Positions 23,534-30,583 of a DNA stretch of 41,236 nucleotides are shown here, piece by piece. The DNA is from OMIS01 sp964443885. Its GTDB lineage: Bacteria; Patescibacteriota; Microgenomatia; UBA1400; PJMF01. The DNA lies in contig CAYUES010000004.1 of the NCBI GenBank assembly GCA_964443885.1, positions 1 through 41,236 of the forward strand, read 5' to 3'. The notes beneath the pieces are model-generated. The model saw only the letters and a list, made by a program, of their open reading frames with translations. It ran no database searches and had not been told where the DNA came from. Within the stretch, counting starts at the first letter, position 1; each line of letters opens with the position of its first letter. The translations under genes were made by a program, and so were the position numbers.

Positions 23534-24691
23534 TTACTCTGGTTTATATTCAAATTGATAAATTTGTCTGGAGATCACGGCTTGAGGGCGATGATACACC
23601 ACACTTTCAGAAGTAGTAGTGTACCCAAACTGTGCCAACTTGTCAATTAAAGATTTGAGCGTTGCGGTCGGATATCCAGGGGTGTGATCGCTCAAAACGG
23701 CTGGGAAGACACAGACGACTTTGGCACCAGGTGCGAGCAGTGTGCGCCAGTGCTTGAAAGCACCGAGGTATAACTTTTCCAAACCTTTGAAGGTATTGGC
23801 TAGTTGAGCTGGTTCAGGGCGAGGTTTGCCCAAGAAAGGCTCGGTTACTAAGTAGTTCACTTTTTGCCCTTTGGCAAGCACTAAGCGAGTTGCATCTTGG
23901 TTGTAGACGGTAGATTCAGGTAGTGTTTCGACGATGTTTTCACGGTACCACTCGATGTTATTACGGGCACCTGTTGCAGCCTCAACATCTATATCACTGC
24001 CAATGACGGTGACATAGCGTTCTAAACCTTCGAGTAAAATCGTGCCTGTTCCACAAAACGGATCAAGTAAAACCTCGTCTTGTTTTGGATTTGCGCCCAC
24101 GGCCAAGTTGACCATCATTCGGGCAACTTTTGGTGGCAACATACCTTTTTTACGATCAGCGTATGGCTTGCGGCGATCGCGGAACGTCCATTGATCAATG
24201 TCTTGGACAGCGACAGTTTTGGCCAACAACAGTTCTTTTTCAACTTGAATAACCGTAATTTCAGTTACTTTTTGGTGAGAAAGCACTGCACTGGAAAGGC
24301 CATGGCGTGAGCCATCGATGTAGCGAGTGGCAATGCCATCACGTTTGAGCAATGCTTTGATCTCACCAGCTTCGATCATCTCGAGATGGTCACGACCAAT
24401 TTCAGCAACTGCAAAGTCACGAATCTGCTCGGCCCGAATCACTTCAGAAAGTTCAGATTTAATAGCTTCGATTTCAGCGTGTTGTTCCAGTTGTTTGATT
24501 TCTTGGAAAATCTTGATTGTTCCGCCCAGTCGCTCGATTAAAACCGCCGGAGTTGGATCGGTAGCAGTTAAAGAAGTGCGCAGCAAGGTGTCACTCATCA
24601 CTTCAAGCTCGTGCTCAGGCAGTAATGCTTTGAGTTCTAAAGTAGAGAGGCTCGGCGTGTTGCCCAGTAAAAAAATGAATTTGTCTGACAT
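23534..24691 (-). CDS. THUMP-domain tRNA guanine-N2 methyltransferase (Trm11/TrmG10-like)
   Basis: A 385-residue protein. An N-terminal THUMP-type RNA-binding region (to about residue 160) is followed by RKPYADRKKGMLPPKVARMM, then the SAM site VLLDPFCGTGTILLEG (207-222) and GSDID (231-235). This order and the (R)PYADR..MLPPK segment match the archaeal/eukaryal Trm11/TrmG10 family, which methylates guanine-10 of tRNA. The catalytic (D/N)PP(Y/F) motif reads TEPFLGKP (283-290), so the first Asp/Asn is Thr and the first Pro is Glu; activity or target base may differ. The gene lies between rplU (22 nt) and rpmA (3 nt), the place of ysxB/prp in Firmicutes. Confidence 0.85.
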   Translation of the reverse strand: MSDKFIFLLGNTPSLSTLELKALLPEHELEVMSDTLLRTSLTATDPTPAVLIERLGGTIKIFQEIKQLEQHAEIEAIKSELSEVIRAEQIRDFAVAEIGRDHLEMIEAGEIKALLKRDGIATRYIDGSRHGLSSAVLSHQKVTEITVIQVEKELLLAKTVAVQDIDQWTFRDRRKPYADRKKGMLPPKVARMMVNLAVGANPKQDEVLLDPFCGTGTILLEGLERYVTVIGSDIDVEAATGARNNIEWYRENIVETLPESTVYNQDATRLVLAKGQKVNYLVTEPFLGKPRPEPAQLANTFKGLEKLYLGAFKHWRTLLAPGAKVVCVFPAVLSDHTPGYPTATLKSLIDKLAQFGYTTTSESVVYHRPQAVISRQIYQFEYKPE

Positions 24692-24713
24692 GCGATACTG
24701 AACAGTATACCGT

Positions 24714-25028
24714 TTAAACGGTAATGCTTTCCACGGTAAGTGTGGTGAGATGTTGGCGGTGGCCTCGTGACTTCCGGTACCGTGATTTAGATTTGTATTT
24801 GAAGACTTTAATCTTTTCTGCTCTTGGATGATCTTCGACTTTCAAAACAACAGAAGCACCTTTGACTAAAGGAGCTCCGATTTTTGTAGAGTCGCCTTCA
24901 CCAACGAGTAAAACGTCGGTAACGGTGATCTTTTCACCAGCTTCAGTTTCTTGTCGGTCGATGACCAACTTATCCTGAGGTGATACTTTGTACTGCTTTC
25001 CAGCGATTTGAATGACTGCGTATGACAT
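24714..25028 (-). CDS. rplU: Ribosomal protein bL21
   Basis: A 104-residue L21: SYAVIQIAGKQYKVSPQDKL at the start, VLLVGEGDSTKIGAPLV in the middle, and KIKVFKYKSKSRYRKSRGHRQ, the conserved basic C-terminal signature. L21 binds 23S rRNA in the large subunit. It starts an operon with the methyltransferase and rpmA. A strong extended -10 (TGCTATAAT) ends 11 nt before the ATG and overlaps the end of rodA's gap, so the leader is only about 4 nt. Confidence 0.97.
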   Translation of the reverse strand: MSYAVIQIAGKQYKVSPQDKLVIDRQETEAGEKITVTDVLLVGEGDSTKIGAPLVKGASVVLKVEDHPRAEKIKVFKYKSKSRYRKSRGHRQHLTTLTVESITV

Positions 25029-25039
25029 AACAACTCGCT

Positions 25040-25048
25040 ATTATAGCA
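25040..25048 (-). promoter_or_regulatory. Extended -10 promoter of rplU operon
   Basis: TGcTATAAT, consensus in all nine defined positions, ends 11 nt before the rplU ATG. The -35 region is poor, as expected for an extended -10. Confidence 0.65.
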
Positions 25049-25053
25049 CGTTC

Positions 25054-26112
25054 TCAAGTGATATGAAGTGCTGTTTTAGCAGGGATCCTTGTAATAATAC
25101 TTTGGGCCATGCCGAGGATGATTGCCAAGCTCAAAATCGAGCTACCACCGTAGGACATGAACGGTAGTGTAACACCAGTGATCGGTAAAAGTCCAAGGTT
25201 CATATGGATGTTGATACTGGTTTGGAGTAAAAAAGCCATGCCAATCGAGAGCAAAAACAGTTTTTCTTCAGCCTTTTTGGTTTTACGGCTTTCAGCAAAA
25301 AGAAAATAAATAAGCGCTGTATAGGCAGAAATTAAGACTAAACAGCCAAAAAACCCGTACTCTTCAGCAAAAGAAGCAAAAATAAAGTCAGTTTGGCGTT
25401 CGGGGAGAAAGCGCAGATGGGACTGGACGCCCTGCCCTAGCCCGCGGCCGATCAGTTGGCCTGAGCCGACAGTAATCAAAGCCTGGTGAGCGTTGTAGTT
25501 GTCAGAACTTTCAGGGTTTAAAAATGACAGTAGCCGAGCTTGCTGATATGGTTCAAAGACAAAATGCCAGGCAAAGATACTGCCTGCGACGCCCAAAACG
25601 ATTAGTGGCAAAAAATGCTTCCAAGTAAAGGGCACTAAAACAACGAGTGCCAGCACTGGCATGGCATAAGTTAATGTCGAACCCAGATCTGGTGCAATCA
25701 AGATTAAGCCAGCTGGAATTCCCAGTAAGACAAAAAACTTCAACAGCAAGCCCCAGGAATACTCTTTGGCAGTGGTCAGTACATACAAAATACTAAAAAT
25801 CGTCAGTGGCAACGCTAACTGTGAAGACTGAATCGTAAAAATGCCGCCAATATCGATCCAACGGTGGGTATTGCGGGTTGGGCCAAACAAAAATAGTGGT
25901 ATGAGCAGCAAAATAATGCCAAGAATATAGAGCGGCCAGCGCAGTTGCATCAGGCGGGTAAATGAAACTCGTGACTGCAAGTATAAAATCATGCCCCCAA
26001 TGATAAAGAAGATTAGTTGTCGATCAGCAAGTTGTGGCGCCACACTACTGAGCGTCTGGACACTGAGAAGCGCAAAAATAAAGAAGCAGGCAGGCAAAAA
26101 CCAATCACGCAT
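25054..26112 (-). CDS. rodA: SEDS-family peptidoglycan polymerase, RodA-like
   Basis: A 352-residue protein with about ten membrane helices. SEDS landmarks: RWIDIGG, APDLGSTLTYAMPV, the loop FLPERQTDFIFASFAEEYGF with the catalytic Asp, and PITGVTLPFMSYGGSS near the C-terminus. RodA polymerises lipid II for side-wall growth with a class B penicillin-binding protein, none of which is in the window. The usual QPSE.xK motif after WIDIGG reads QSSQLAL, losing both Pro and Glu. It stands apart from the ftsW copy at 40-41 kb, consistent with separate elongation and division enzymes. TGCTATACA lies 6 nt before the ATG. Confidence 0.92.
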   Translation of the reverse strand: MRDWFLPACFFIFALLSVQTLSSVAPQLADRQLIFFIIGGMILYLQSRVSFTRLMQLRWPLYILGIILLLIPLFLFGPTRNTHRWIDIGGIFTIQSSQLALPLTIFSILYVLTTAKEYSWGLLLKFFVLLGIPAGLILIAPDLGSTLTYAMPVLALVVLVPFTWKHFLPLIVLGVAGSIFAWHFVFEPYQQARLLSFLNPESSDNYNAHQALITVGSGQLIGRGLGQGVQSHLRFLPERQTDFIFASFAEEYGFFGCLVLISAYTALIYFLFAESRKTKKAEEKLFLLSIGMAFLLQTSINIHMNLGLLPITGVTLPFMSYGGSSILSLAIILGMAQSIITRIPAKTALHIT

Positions 26113-26118
26113 AGCTAC

Positions 26119-26127
26119 TGTATAGCA
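26119..26127 (-). promoter_or_regulatory. Extended -10 box of rodA, leaderless start
   Basis: TGcTATACA ends 6 nt before the rodA ATG at 26112. Confidence 0.42.
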
Positions 26128-26173
26128 GATTCAGGCTGTATGAAGCAAATCCACTTGGGATACAGCGAATGGA

Positions 26174-26719
26174 CTACTGAGCTCTTCGCAGAATTGGGCG
26201 TGACCATTTCTCATCACCATCTTTTTTGACTTGGAAGTGATAGTTTCTGCCCTCTACTAAGCCACCGATGGTAATACCGCCGTCGTTGCAGTCAGCATGT
26301 GCAGTGTAGTTATAGCTGCGGGCGTTGGCTTCTTTGTAGCGGACACGGCAAGTGCCGTCACGCATGTTCCAGTTTAGACGAACTTGCCCGTCGGTGTTAG
26401 CTTGCTTATTGCCCCAGTCATTTCGGTTACTGCGACCTTTATTATCCCAGTCATCACGATCGCCCCAGTTACTGCCCCAACTACCGCCTGAGCCTGTTCC
26501 CGTGCCCATTCTCTGCACTTGCGATTGATCCATCGAGGTTTTACTGGTGACTTCAGCTTTGCCATTGCAATTGCCTTCGCAGTTGACTGAACTTGAAAAC
26601 TCAGAAGAAAAACTTTGTGACTGTGATTGATAGCTGTATGCGCCCGCCTGAGTCGTCGCGACTACCAGTGCCGCAGCAACAGTAAGAGTTGAAAAAGTGA
26701 GACGTTGAAGTGTGTTCAT
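26174..26719 (-). CDS. Secreted protein with Ser/Gln- and Gly/Asp/Trp-rich region and Fn3-like C-terminal domain
   Basis: About 181 residues. A signal peptide (MNTLQRLTFSTLTVAAALVV...TTQAGA) is followed by YSYQSQSQSFSSEFSSS, a cysteine pair (NCEGNCNG), a low-complexity stretch rich in Gly, Asp, Asn and Trp (about 75-105), and a C-terminal beta-rich domain (VRLNWNMRDGTCRVRYKEA...GGLVEGRNYHFQVKK) that resembles a fibronectin type III or related sandwich, with two more cysteines. It is probably exported by Sec and cut by LepB. The ATG at 26719 is chosen because AGGAAAGG lies just upstream; a longer frame starting at 26785 would bury the signal peptide. Function is unknown. Confidence 0.75.
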   Translation of the reverse strand: MNTLQRLTFSTLTVAAALVVATTQAGAYSYQSQSQSFSSEFSSSVNCEGNCNGKAEVTSKTSMDQSQVQRMGTGTGSGGSWGSNWGDRDDWDNKGRSNRNDWGNKQANTDGQVRLNWNMRDGTCRVRYKEANARSYNYTAHADCNDGGITIGGLVEGRNYHFQVKKDGDEKWSRPILRRAQ

Positions 26720-26752
26720 AGTTTCCTTTCCTGAAACAATTAGCTTAGTGAT

Positions 26753-26762
26753 GGTATATACC
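26753..26762. promoter_or_regulatory. Palindrome GGTATATACC upstream of the secreted protein gene
   Basis: A perfect 10-bp palindrome, 34 nt before the ATG at 26719, inside a promoter-like region (TTTACA with TATACC about 17 nt later on the minus strand). It may be a -10 region or an operator. Confidence 0.3.
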
Positions 26763-26854
26763 AAATCATCGAAGTTGTAAAGCAAAAATCAGTAAGAAAT
26801 TGGAAAGGTACTTTTACTTATAATTATAGATATAACTATACTGATCTCATTATA

Positions 26855-26884
26855 TTGCATTATTTAATATGTATTTGATATAAT
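26855..26884 (+). promoter_or_regulatory. Promoter of the 92-residue gene
   Basis: TTGCAT, an 18-nt spacer and TATAAT, ending 26 nt before the ATG at 26911. The sequence TATAATTATAG occurs here (26879-26889) and again about 60 bp upstream (26819-26829). Confidence 0.55.
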
Positions 26885-26910
26885 TATAGTTCTATAAATT
26901 TGGAAAATGT

Positions 26911-27189
26911 ATGAAATCTGAACGAACCTCACGCCACGTTATAACAGATGCAATTATAAATTTTACGGCCAAACAAGGTACGTATCAACATACTCCAGAA
27001 GAAGAACAAGCCTTACAAACACAAGCTATAAAAGCGCTTGAGACCTCTACTGCGGATAGTCCATATCATCCTGGCGAAATTGAAAATGCTCAATTAGCTA
27101 CAACTATTGAAATGTACAGAGGAATGTTCCCTGAAACTGAAGGTTTGTCTGACGAAGAAATAATAGCGCTTTTAAATGATCTCAACTAA
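26911..27189 (+). CDS. Small hypothetical protein
   Basis: A 92-residue soluble, acidic, helical protein (starts MKSERTSRHVITDAIINFTA; ends LSDEEIIALLNDLN). No family is recognised. The start is supported by GGAAAA upstream and a fair sigma70-type promoter. The C-terminal DEEIIALL segment resembles generic helix-forming ends and gives no functional clue. Its 3' end overlaps by 18 bp a possible small gene on the other strand. Long AT-rich upstream DNA with repeated TATAATTATAG may mean it is regulated. Confidence 0.62.
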   Translation: MKSERTSRHVITDAIINFTAKQGTYQHTPEEEQALQTQAIKALETSTADSPYHPGEIENAQLATTIEMYRGMFPETEGLSDEEIIALLNDLN

Positions 27190-27306
27190 CTCAAAAGTTT
27201 TTTCGTTGATTGAGGTCAGATATACTGACATTACTTCCATGATATCTTTTTCCTCTTGGGTGTACGTAGCTAATTCATGTCTACCACGTTCAATATTTGT
27301 TGGCAT
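27172..27306 (-). CDS. Possible 44-residue protein
   Basis: A short minus-strand frame starts at an ATG at 27306 (MPTNIERGRHELATYTQEEK...) and stops at 27172. Its composition is protein-like, with amphipathic helical character, and it fills the otherwise empty gap between two genes. AGAAAGAA before the ATG is a weak ribosome binding site. It is convergent with the 92-residue gene, overlapping its end by 18 bp. It could be a chance frame. Confidence 0.35.
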   Translation of the reverse strand: MPTNIERGRHELATYTQEEKDIMEVMSVYLTSINEKTFELVEII

Positions 27307-27363
27307 ATATTTCTTTCTGCTCTCTTAGTTAAACTCAATTGACTCTAGGATCGTAATAATTTC

Positions 27364-28293
27364 CTATTTCTGATGGATAGCAAAAATCTGCATTATTTTG
27401 TGCGCATTTGTCTCGAGTTCAGCAAAGGAAGTAGAGCAAATTACTGAAAGAATAAAGTCTTTTATTTGAAATGTACCATGGGGTTCCAGTTGTTCCCAAA
27501 GATCGTAGAATAACTCATTAAGTTTTCCCATATCTTCTCGAATGTTAGCTATTATTTCTGGATTATCTGCAACAAGTTGAATCATTTCTGGAGAATCTGA
27601 TTGAAAATGTGCGTATCCTTTCGGATAGTGATTGGCCGCCAAGTTTGCTAATACTTCATCCTGATACATCCAGAATCCAAGTGAGCGCAAAGTATGCGGC
27701 TCAGATGATGGCACCAGGTTTTTTCTTTGAGCAACTTTCCAAGCGAGGTGATGTATTTCATGCGGAAAATTCTCTCTAAAATATGGTGTATCGATACTTC
27801 TATCTGGCGCAATTCGATACGTTGCAAATGAAATCTTGGGATGTGGCAGAGTATACGCTACAGCTTGAGCACTAGACGTTAGTTGTAATTTGAAGTACAG
27901 ATCTTGATCAATCAGCACACCATATATACCGGGACTAAAAACTGTAAGTTTATACTTTGAGGTATCAGCAAGTAGTGCTCTTTTTTCAAGGTCATTGAAA
28001 ACTCCAAGTTGCAATAACAAGTCTTCTGCAGTCATATTTTGTTGCTCAAAGCGCGTAGCTTGTTCCGTAAAGAATTGTTGTGCAACTTGAGTGATTGATT
28101 CAAGTCGAGTACGCAAGTTTTCAGGAAGAGTTGTAAGGTCAGGAAGCTCATCAGATTGCCAGCCTACTAAACTTTGAATAAAAGTTTGATACCACTCACC
28201 GACTAATTGCGAATGCTCTAGAAAGGTAGCGGTTTCTTGTTGATCATAGCTTTTATTACTTGAGTCTATTTGAGAGTGTATTTGCTCGGACAT
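27364..28293 (-). CDS. Putative zinc metallopeptidase-like protein (HEIHH)
   Basis: A 309-residue soluble protein. Residues 176-186 read NFPHEIHHLAW: an HExxH zinc motif (His178, Glu179, His182) followed 31 residues later by QDEVLANLAANHY, where Glu213 is well placed to be the third ligand, as in gluzincin peptidases (HExxH...E). The N-terminal 100 residues are helical and acidic. I know no named family for the whole. There is no signal peptide, so it should act in the cytoplasm. TATAAT sits exactly 7 nt before the ATG. Of the two HExxH proteins in the window this one has the better motif context. Confidence 0.68.
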   Translation of the reverse strand: MSEQIHSQIDSSNKSYDQQETATFLEHSQLVGEWYQTFIQSLVGWQSDELPDLTTLPENLRTRLESITQVAQQFFTEQATRFEQQNMTAEDLLLQLGVFNDLEKRALLADTSKYKLTVFSPGIYGVLIDQDLYFKLQLTSSAQAVAYTLPHPKISFATYRIAPDRSIDTPYFRENFPHEIHHLAWKVAQRKNLVPSSEPHTLRSLGFWMYQDEVLANLAANHYPKGYAHFQSDSPEMIQLVADNPEIIANIREDMGKLNELFYDLWEQLEPHGTFQIKDFILSVICSTSFAELETNAHKIMQIFAIHQK

Positions 28294-28300
28294 GGGGGTG

Positions 28301-28306
28301 ATTATA
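28301..28306 (-). promoter_or_regulatory. -10 box, leaderless start, overlapping an inverted repeat
   Basis: TATAAT ends 7 nt before the ATG at 28293. The 8-bp repeat TAGCTGTT/AACAGCTA (28305-28312, 28323-28330) overlaps it and the stop codon of the acetyltransferase remnant. Confidence 0.5.
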
Positions 28307-28327
28307 GCTGTTTATTGATTATAACAG

Positions 28328-28492
28328 CTAGAGTTTCTTGCGCATCACCACACACTCTACTCTCGTCTCGGCATCCGGCTGCCAAGCCAGCTTGGAAGTT
28401 TCATCTTTGTAAAAGCCGTGGGTTTCATAAAAACCAAAGGCTCAAACTCAGGATTTTGGACTTTGCTGTACGGATGATTGCGATCCAATGCT
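28328..28492 (-). pseudogene. Remnant of a GNAT acetyltransferase (3' part, frameshifted)
   Basis: On the minus strand the last 35 codons read GFYETHGFYKDETSKL...ETRVECVVMRKKL and end at a TAG at 28328-28330. The FYE.HGF segment and the V(E/V)CVVMRK end are typical of the C-terminus of GNAT N-acetyltransferases. Upstream, a different frame continues the homologous-looking text (ALDRNHPYSKVQNPEFE), so there is a frameshift near 28436. Everything further upstream has been replaced by the next gene. It is one of three copies of this tail in 2 kb. Confidence 0.62.
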
Positions 28493-28804
28493 TCAGTCTG
28501 TATCTGAATCTTTAGAACCTATAACTGGCAGATCATAAGCAAGATGGGTAGTTCCATCTGCCATTAGGCGCAAGATTGAAGTACTTGCTGCAGCATTATT
28601 ATCCACAATTAGTATAAATATTTTCTCAAGAGGTTCAGATTCAATAGGAAATAGCATTTCACCATTTACAGGGTCGTGTGTTAGTACTGCATCTGCCTGA
28701 GTTACAAATTGTAACTTTCCATTTTCGACAGGCACAGCAGTTGCATTACCAATTCCCCAGCCAACTTGTCCTTCAATAGTTGTAAATAGCTCTGCGGGTC
28801 TCAT
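28493..28804 (-). CDS. Small hypothetical protein
   Basis: A 103-residue soluble, beta-rich protein (starts MRPAELFTTIEGQVGWGIGN). No family is recognised. The ATG at 28804 is preferred over an earlier ATG in frame at 28870, because AGGAAG lies just before it and because the upstream stretch is the acetyltransferase tail and promoter region. TGCTATAAT lies about 27 nt upstream. The end of the gene runs directly into the acetyltransferase remnant. Confidence 0.58.
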   Translation of the reverse strand: MRPAELFTTIEGQVGWGIGNATAVPVENGKLQFVTQADAVLTHDPVNGEMLFPIESEPLEKIFILIVDNNAAASTSILRLMADGTTHLAYDLPVIGSKDSDTD

Positions 28805-28842
28805 GATCTTCCTTTCTACTAAATTGAAAAAGATTATAGCAG

Positions 28843-28872
28843 CTAAATTGTCTTTCGCACCACCACACATTC
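28843..28872 (-). pseudogene. Very short GNAT 3' tail copy
   Basis: The last nine codons and stop (ECVVVRKTI) match the ends of the other two acetyltransferase tails (ECVVMRKKL). As in the copy at 28.33 kb, the stop codon is followed by CTGnTATAATC, the promoter of the next gene. Short, so the homology rests on its position and the shared flank. Confidence 0.45.
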
Positions 28873-29161
28873 AAAACTTCATCATAGATGACAAAATTCT
28901 TTGAAGTATAAACGCAAAAAAGTATATATACATGTAGCTAATTGCTAATGTTTTTATATATTCAGAAGGTCTGAATTTAAAGAAAATCACATTTGCTATT
29001 GCTGAGTAAAGCAATGAAGAAACTGCTAGTAATCCAAGGTACACTCTCAAGTTAATTTCAAGTGGGATTAGTTGATTCTCTTCCAAGTAATCAATGCTTA
29101 AACCAGCTGTAATAAAAGCAATAACTAGTGTTGTGAGAATAAGAACGAAAGAATTGCGCAT
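28871..29161 (-). CDS. Small three-helix membrane protein, intact paralog
   Basis: A 96-residue protein with three membrane helices (FVLILTTLVIAFITAGL, VYLGLLAVSSLLYSAIANVIFF, LAISYMYIYFFAFILQRIL). No family is recognised. The stretch from LIPLEINLRVYLG to RILSS is repeated, at clearly related but diverged DNA sequence, in the truncated copy at 30.58-30.78 kb. The ATG at 29161 follows the extended -10 TGCTACACT by 6 nt; a TTG one codon earlier is less likely. The gene ends inside the short acetyltransferase tail. Confidence 0.6.
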   Translation of the reverse strand: MRNSFVLILTTLVIAFITAGLSIDYLEENQLIPLEINLRVYLGLLAVSSLLYSAIANVIFFKFRPSEYIKTLAISYMYIYFFAFILQRILSSMMKF

Positions 29162-29167
29162 CAATTT

Positions 29168-29176
29168 AGTGTAGCA
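29168..29176 (-). promoter_or_regulatory. Extended -10 box, leaderless start
   Basis: TGcTACACT ends 6 nt before the ATG at 29161. Confidence 0.45.
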
Positions 29177-29221
29177 CTTTTCTTACCACCAAGACACTTC
29201 TTTTCTTTACTAATAAAAGGA

Positions 29222-29230
29222 TGCTACAGT
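29222..29230 (+). promoter_or_regulatory. Extended -10 box, leaderless start
   Basis: TGcTACAGT ends 8 nt before the ATG at 29239. Confidence 0.45.
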
Positions 29231-29238
29231 AGTAAAAT

Positions 29239-30156
29239 ATGAGTTTTGATAGAGATAATCGACGACCAGATTCCAATCAGTCACGTACTGAAAACCAGCC
29301 TTCTAGCATTGAAGTGCGCTCACTTACTAATGATGAGATTATTGCGTTACGAGAACAAGTGCTACGCTACATTGAAATAATGCAAGAAGCTTTTACGAAC
29401 TTAGATGCACTTTTCACCGATTTAGAAAATAAATATCAAATGTACCGATCTAGAAATCGTGGAACTTTAATGCCTGAACATGAGTTCATAGCTGAAGTCG
29501 CATATATGGAGGATGCTTTGTACATGCGATTTATGAAAGTGGGTTCTGCTGTTTCAGAAATTGGGGCGACAATAAAAGCTGTTTTAAAGTCAAATGATCG
29601 CAATATGCTTATTCTAGAACCATATCAATTAGGTGAGGCATTTTTGTCAAGATTATTTGCAATGGGAAGAAATAAGACTTCTAACTATATTGAAAAAAAT
29701 GCTAATGCAGGAAAAATTAATGCTTTACTTAGAATGCTTGATGAAAATCCACAATTAAAACAGCAAGCTAGGTTATTAAATACGAGAAAAACTAATCAAG
29801 ATTTTTTTGAAGATACATGGTTTTTAATGCGCCAGGTGCGTAACGCTATTACTCACTTGCAGCCACTTCCATCTTTATTTGCATTTTGGGCAGTGGGAAA
29901 ACATTATTTTCCTGAATTACACTCAACAAATCTTACTATTCTAAGTGACGATAATGAAAAAGCCGCTATTTGGGATGATCAATTAGAAGAAGACGCTAGT
30001 ATGTCTGATCATACTGAATCTGATAAAGGTGTAGTCTTAAATTGTTTGGCTCATGAACTTCCAGTAACTATTTATTCTTTAAAGAGGGAAGCACTTTCTA
30101 AAGGTCGTGCAAGCGGTTTGCAAACTGGTGCGAAGAATACGTTTAGAGGAAGTTAG
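29239..30156 (+). CDS. Unknown protein with HEPN-like RNxxxH motif
   Basis: A 305-residue soluble, strongly helical protein. The N-terminal 25 residues are disordered and polar. Residues 193-206 read TWFLMRQVRNAITH: Arg201, Asn202 and His206 form an RNxxxH pattern at the end of a helix, as in HEPN-domain proteins, where Arg and His are the RNase active site. The preceding helices (about 32-140) would supply the rest of the bundle. HEPN ribonucleases serve in toxin-antitoxin and antiphage systems, but no nucleotidyltransferase or antitoxin partner lies next to it. The assignment rests on one motif. The C-terminal third is acidic, then basic. Confidence 0.6.
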   Translation: MSFDRDNRRPDSNQSRTENQPSSIEVRSLTNDEIIALREQVLRYIEIMQEAFTNLDALFTDLENKYQMYRSRNRGTLMPEHEFIAEVAYMEDALYMRFMKVGSAVSEIGATIKAVLKSNDRNMLILEPYQLGEAFLSRLFAMGRNKTSNYIEKNANAGKINALLRMLDENPQLKQQARLLNTRKTNQDFFEDTWFLMRQVRNAITHLQPLPSLFAFWAVGKHYFPELHSTNLTILSDDNEKAAIWDDQLEEDASMSDHTESDKGVVLNCLAHELPVTIYSLKREALSKGRASGLQTGAKNTFRGS

Positions 30157-30161
30157 ACTTT

Positions 30162-30254
30162 TTAAGTGAGTTTCTTTCGCATCACCACACACTCTACTCT
30201 CGTCTCGTTATCAGGCTGCCAAGCCAGCTTGGAAGTTTCATCAACTGTAAATCC
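30162..30254 (-). pseudogene. GNAT acetyltransferase 3' tail, second long copy
   Basis: The minus-strand frame GFTVDETSKLAWQPDNETR...ECVVMRKKLT ends at a TAA at 30162-30164. Over about 75 bp it is nearly identical in DNA to the copy at 28.33-28.40 kb, with a few silent or conservative differences. The rest of the gene is missing; the stop of the 105-residue membrane protein lies immediately upstream. Confidence 0.62.
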
Positions 30255-30265
30255 ATAAAATAGTA

Positions 30266-30583
30266 TTAAAATTCTGCATTGGCTAGTACATATGCGAACA
30301 GTCCAGCAGCTATAGCCAATAAAATGTATGGTGCAGCAATCCAGGCAACGAGAAACTTTGGATACTTGCCTTGCAATAACTTTACTCCTAAGTATAAAAG
30401 ATATGCTTCAAATAAAATAAACATTGAAGCTTGTAAAAGAGCTGTAGTAAAAAATGCTGGTTGTGAGTAACCCCAAAAATTTTCATTGAAAATAATCGAT
30501 GGGCCAATTGAATATGCTGTCAAAATTCCTACTATAAATAAGAAGATTGCATATAGTGATGCGGCAAGTTGTTTTAATTTCAT
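30266..30583 (-). CDS. Small three-helix membrane protein
   Basis: A 105-residue protein with three membrane helices (LYAIFLFIVGILTAYSIG, TTALLQASMFILFEAYLLYL, PYILLAIAAGLFAYVLA). No family is recognised. The ATG overlaps the stop of the truncated paralog upstream (ATGA) and also follows TGCTAGAAT by 6 nt, so its promoter lies inside the end of that remnant. It occupies the space between the truncated paralog and the acetyltransferase tail. Confidence 0.58.
   Translation of the reverse strand: MKLKQLAASLYAIFLFIVGILTAYSIGPSIIFNENFWGYSQPAFFTTALLQASMFILFEAYLLYLGVKLLQGKYPKFLVAWIAAPYILLAIAAGLFAYVLANAEF

Noticed and set aside
29165..29200. Fourth acetyltransferase tail
   Set aside because: AAGTGTCTTGGTGGTAAGAA on the minus strand faintly resembles the tail, but it needs a frame change and has too few matches.
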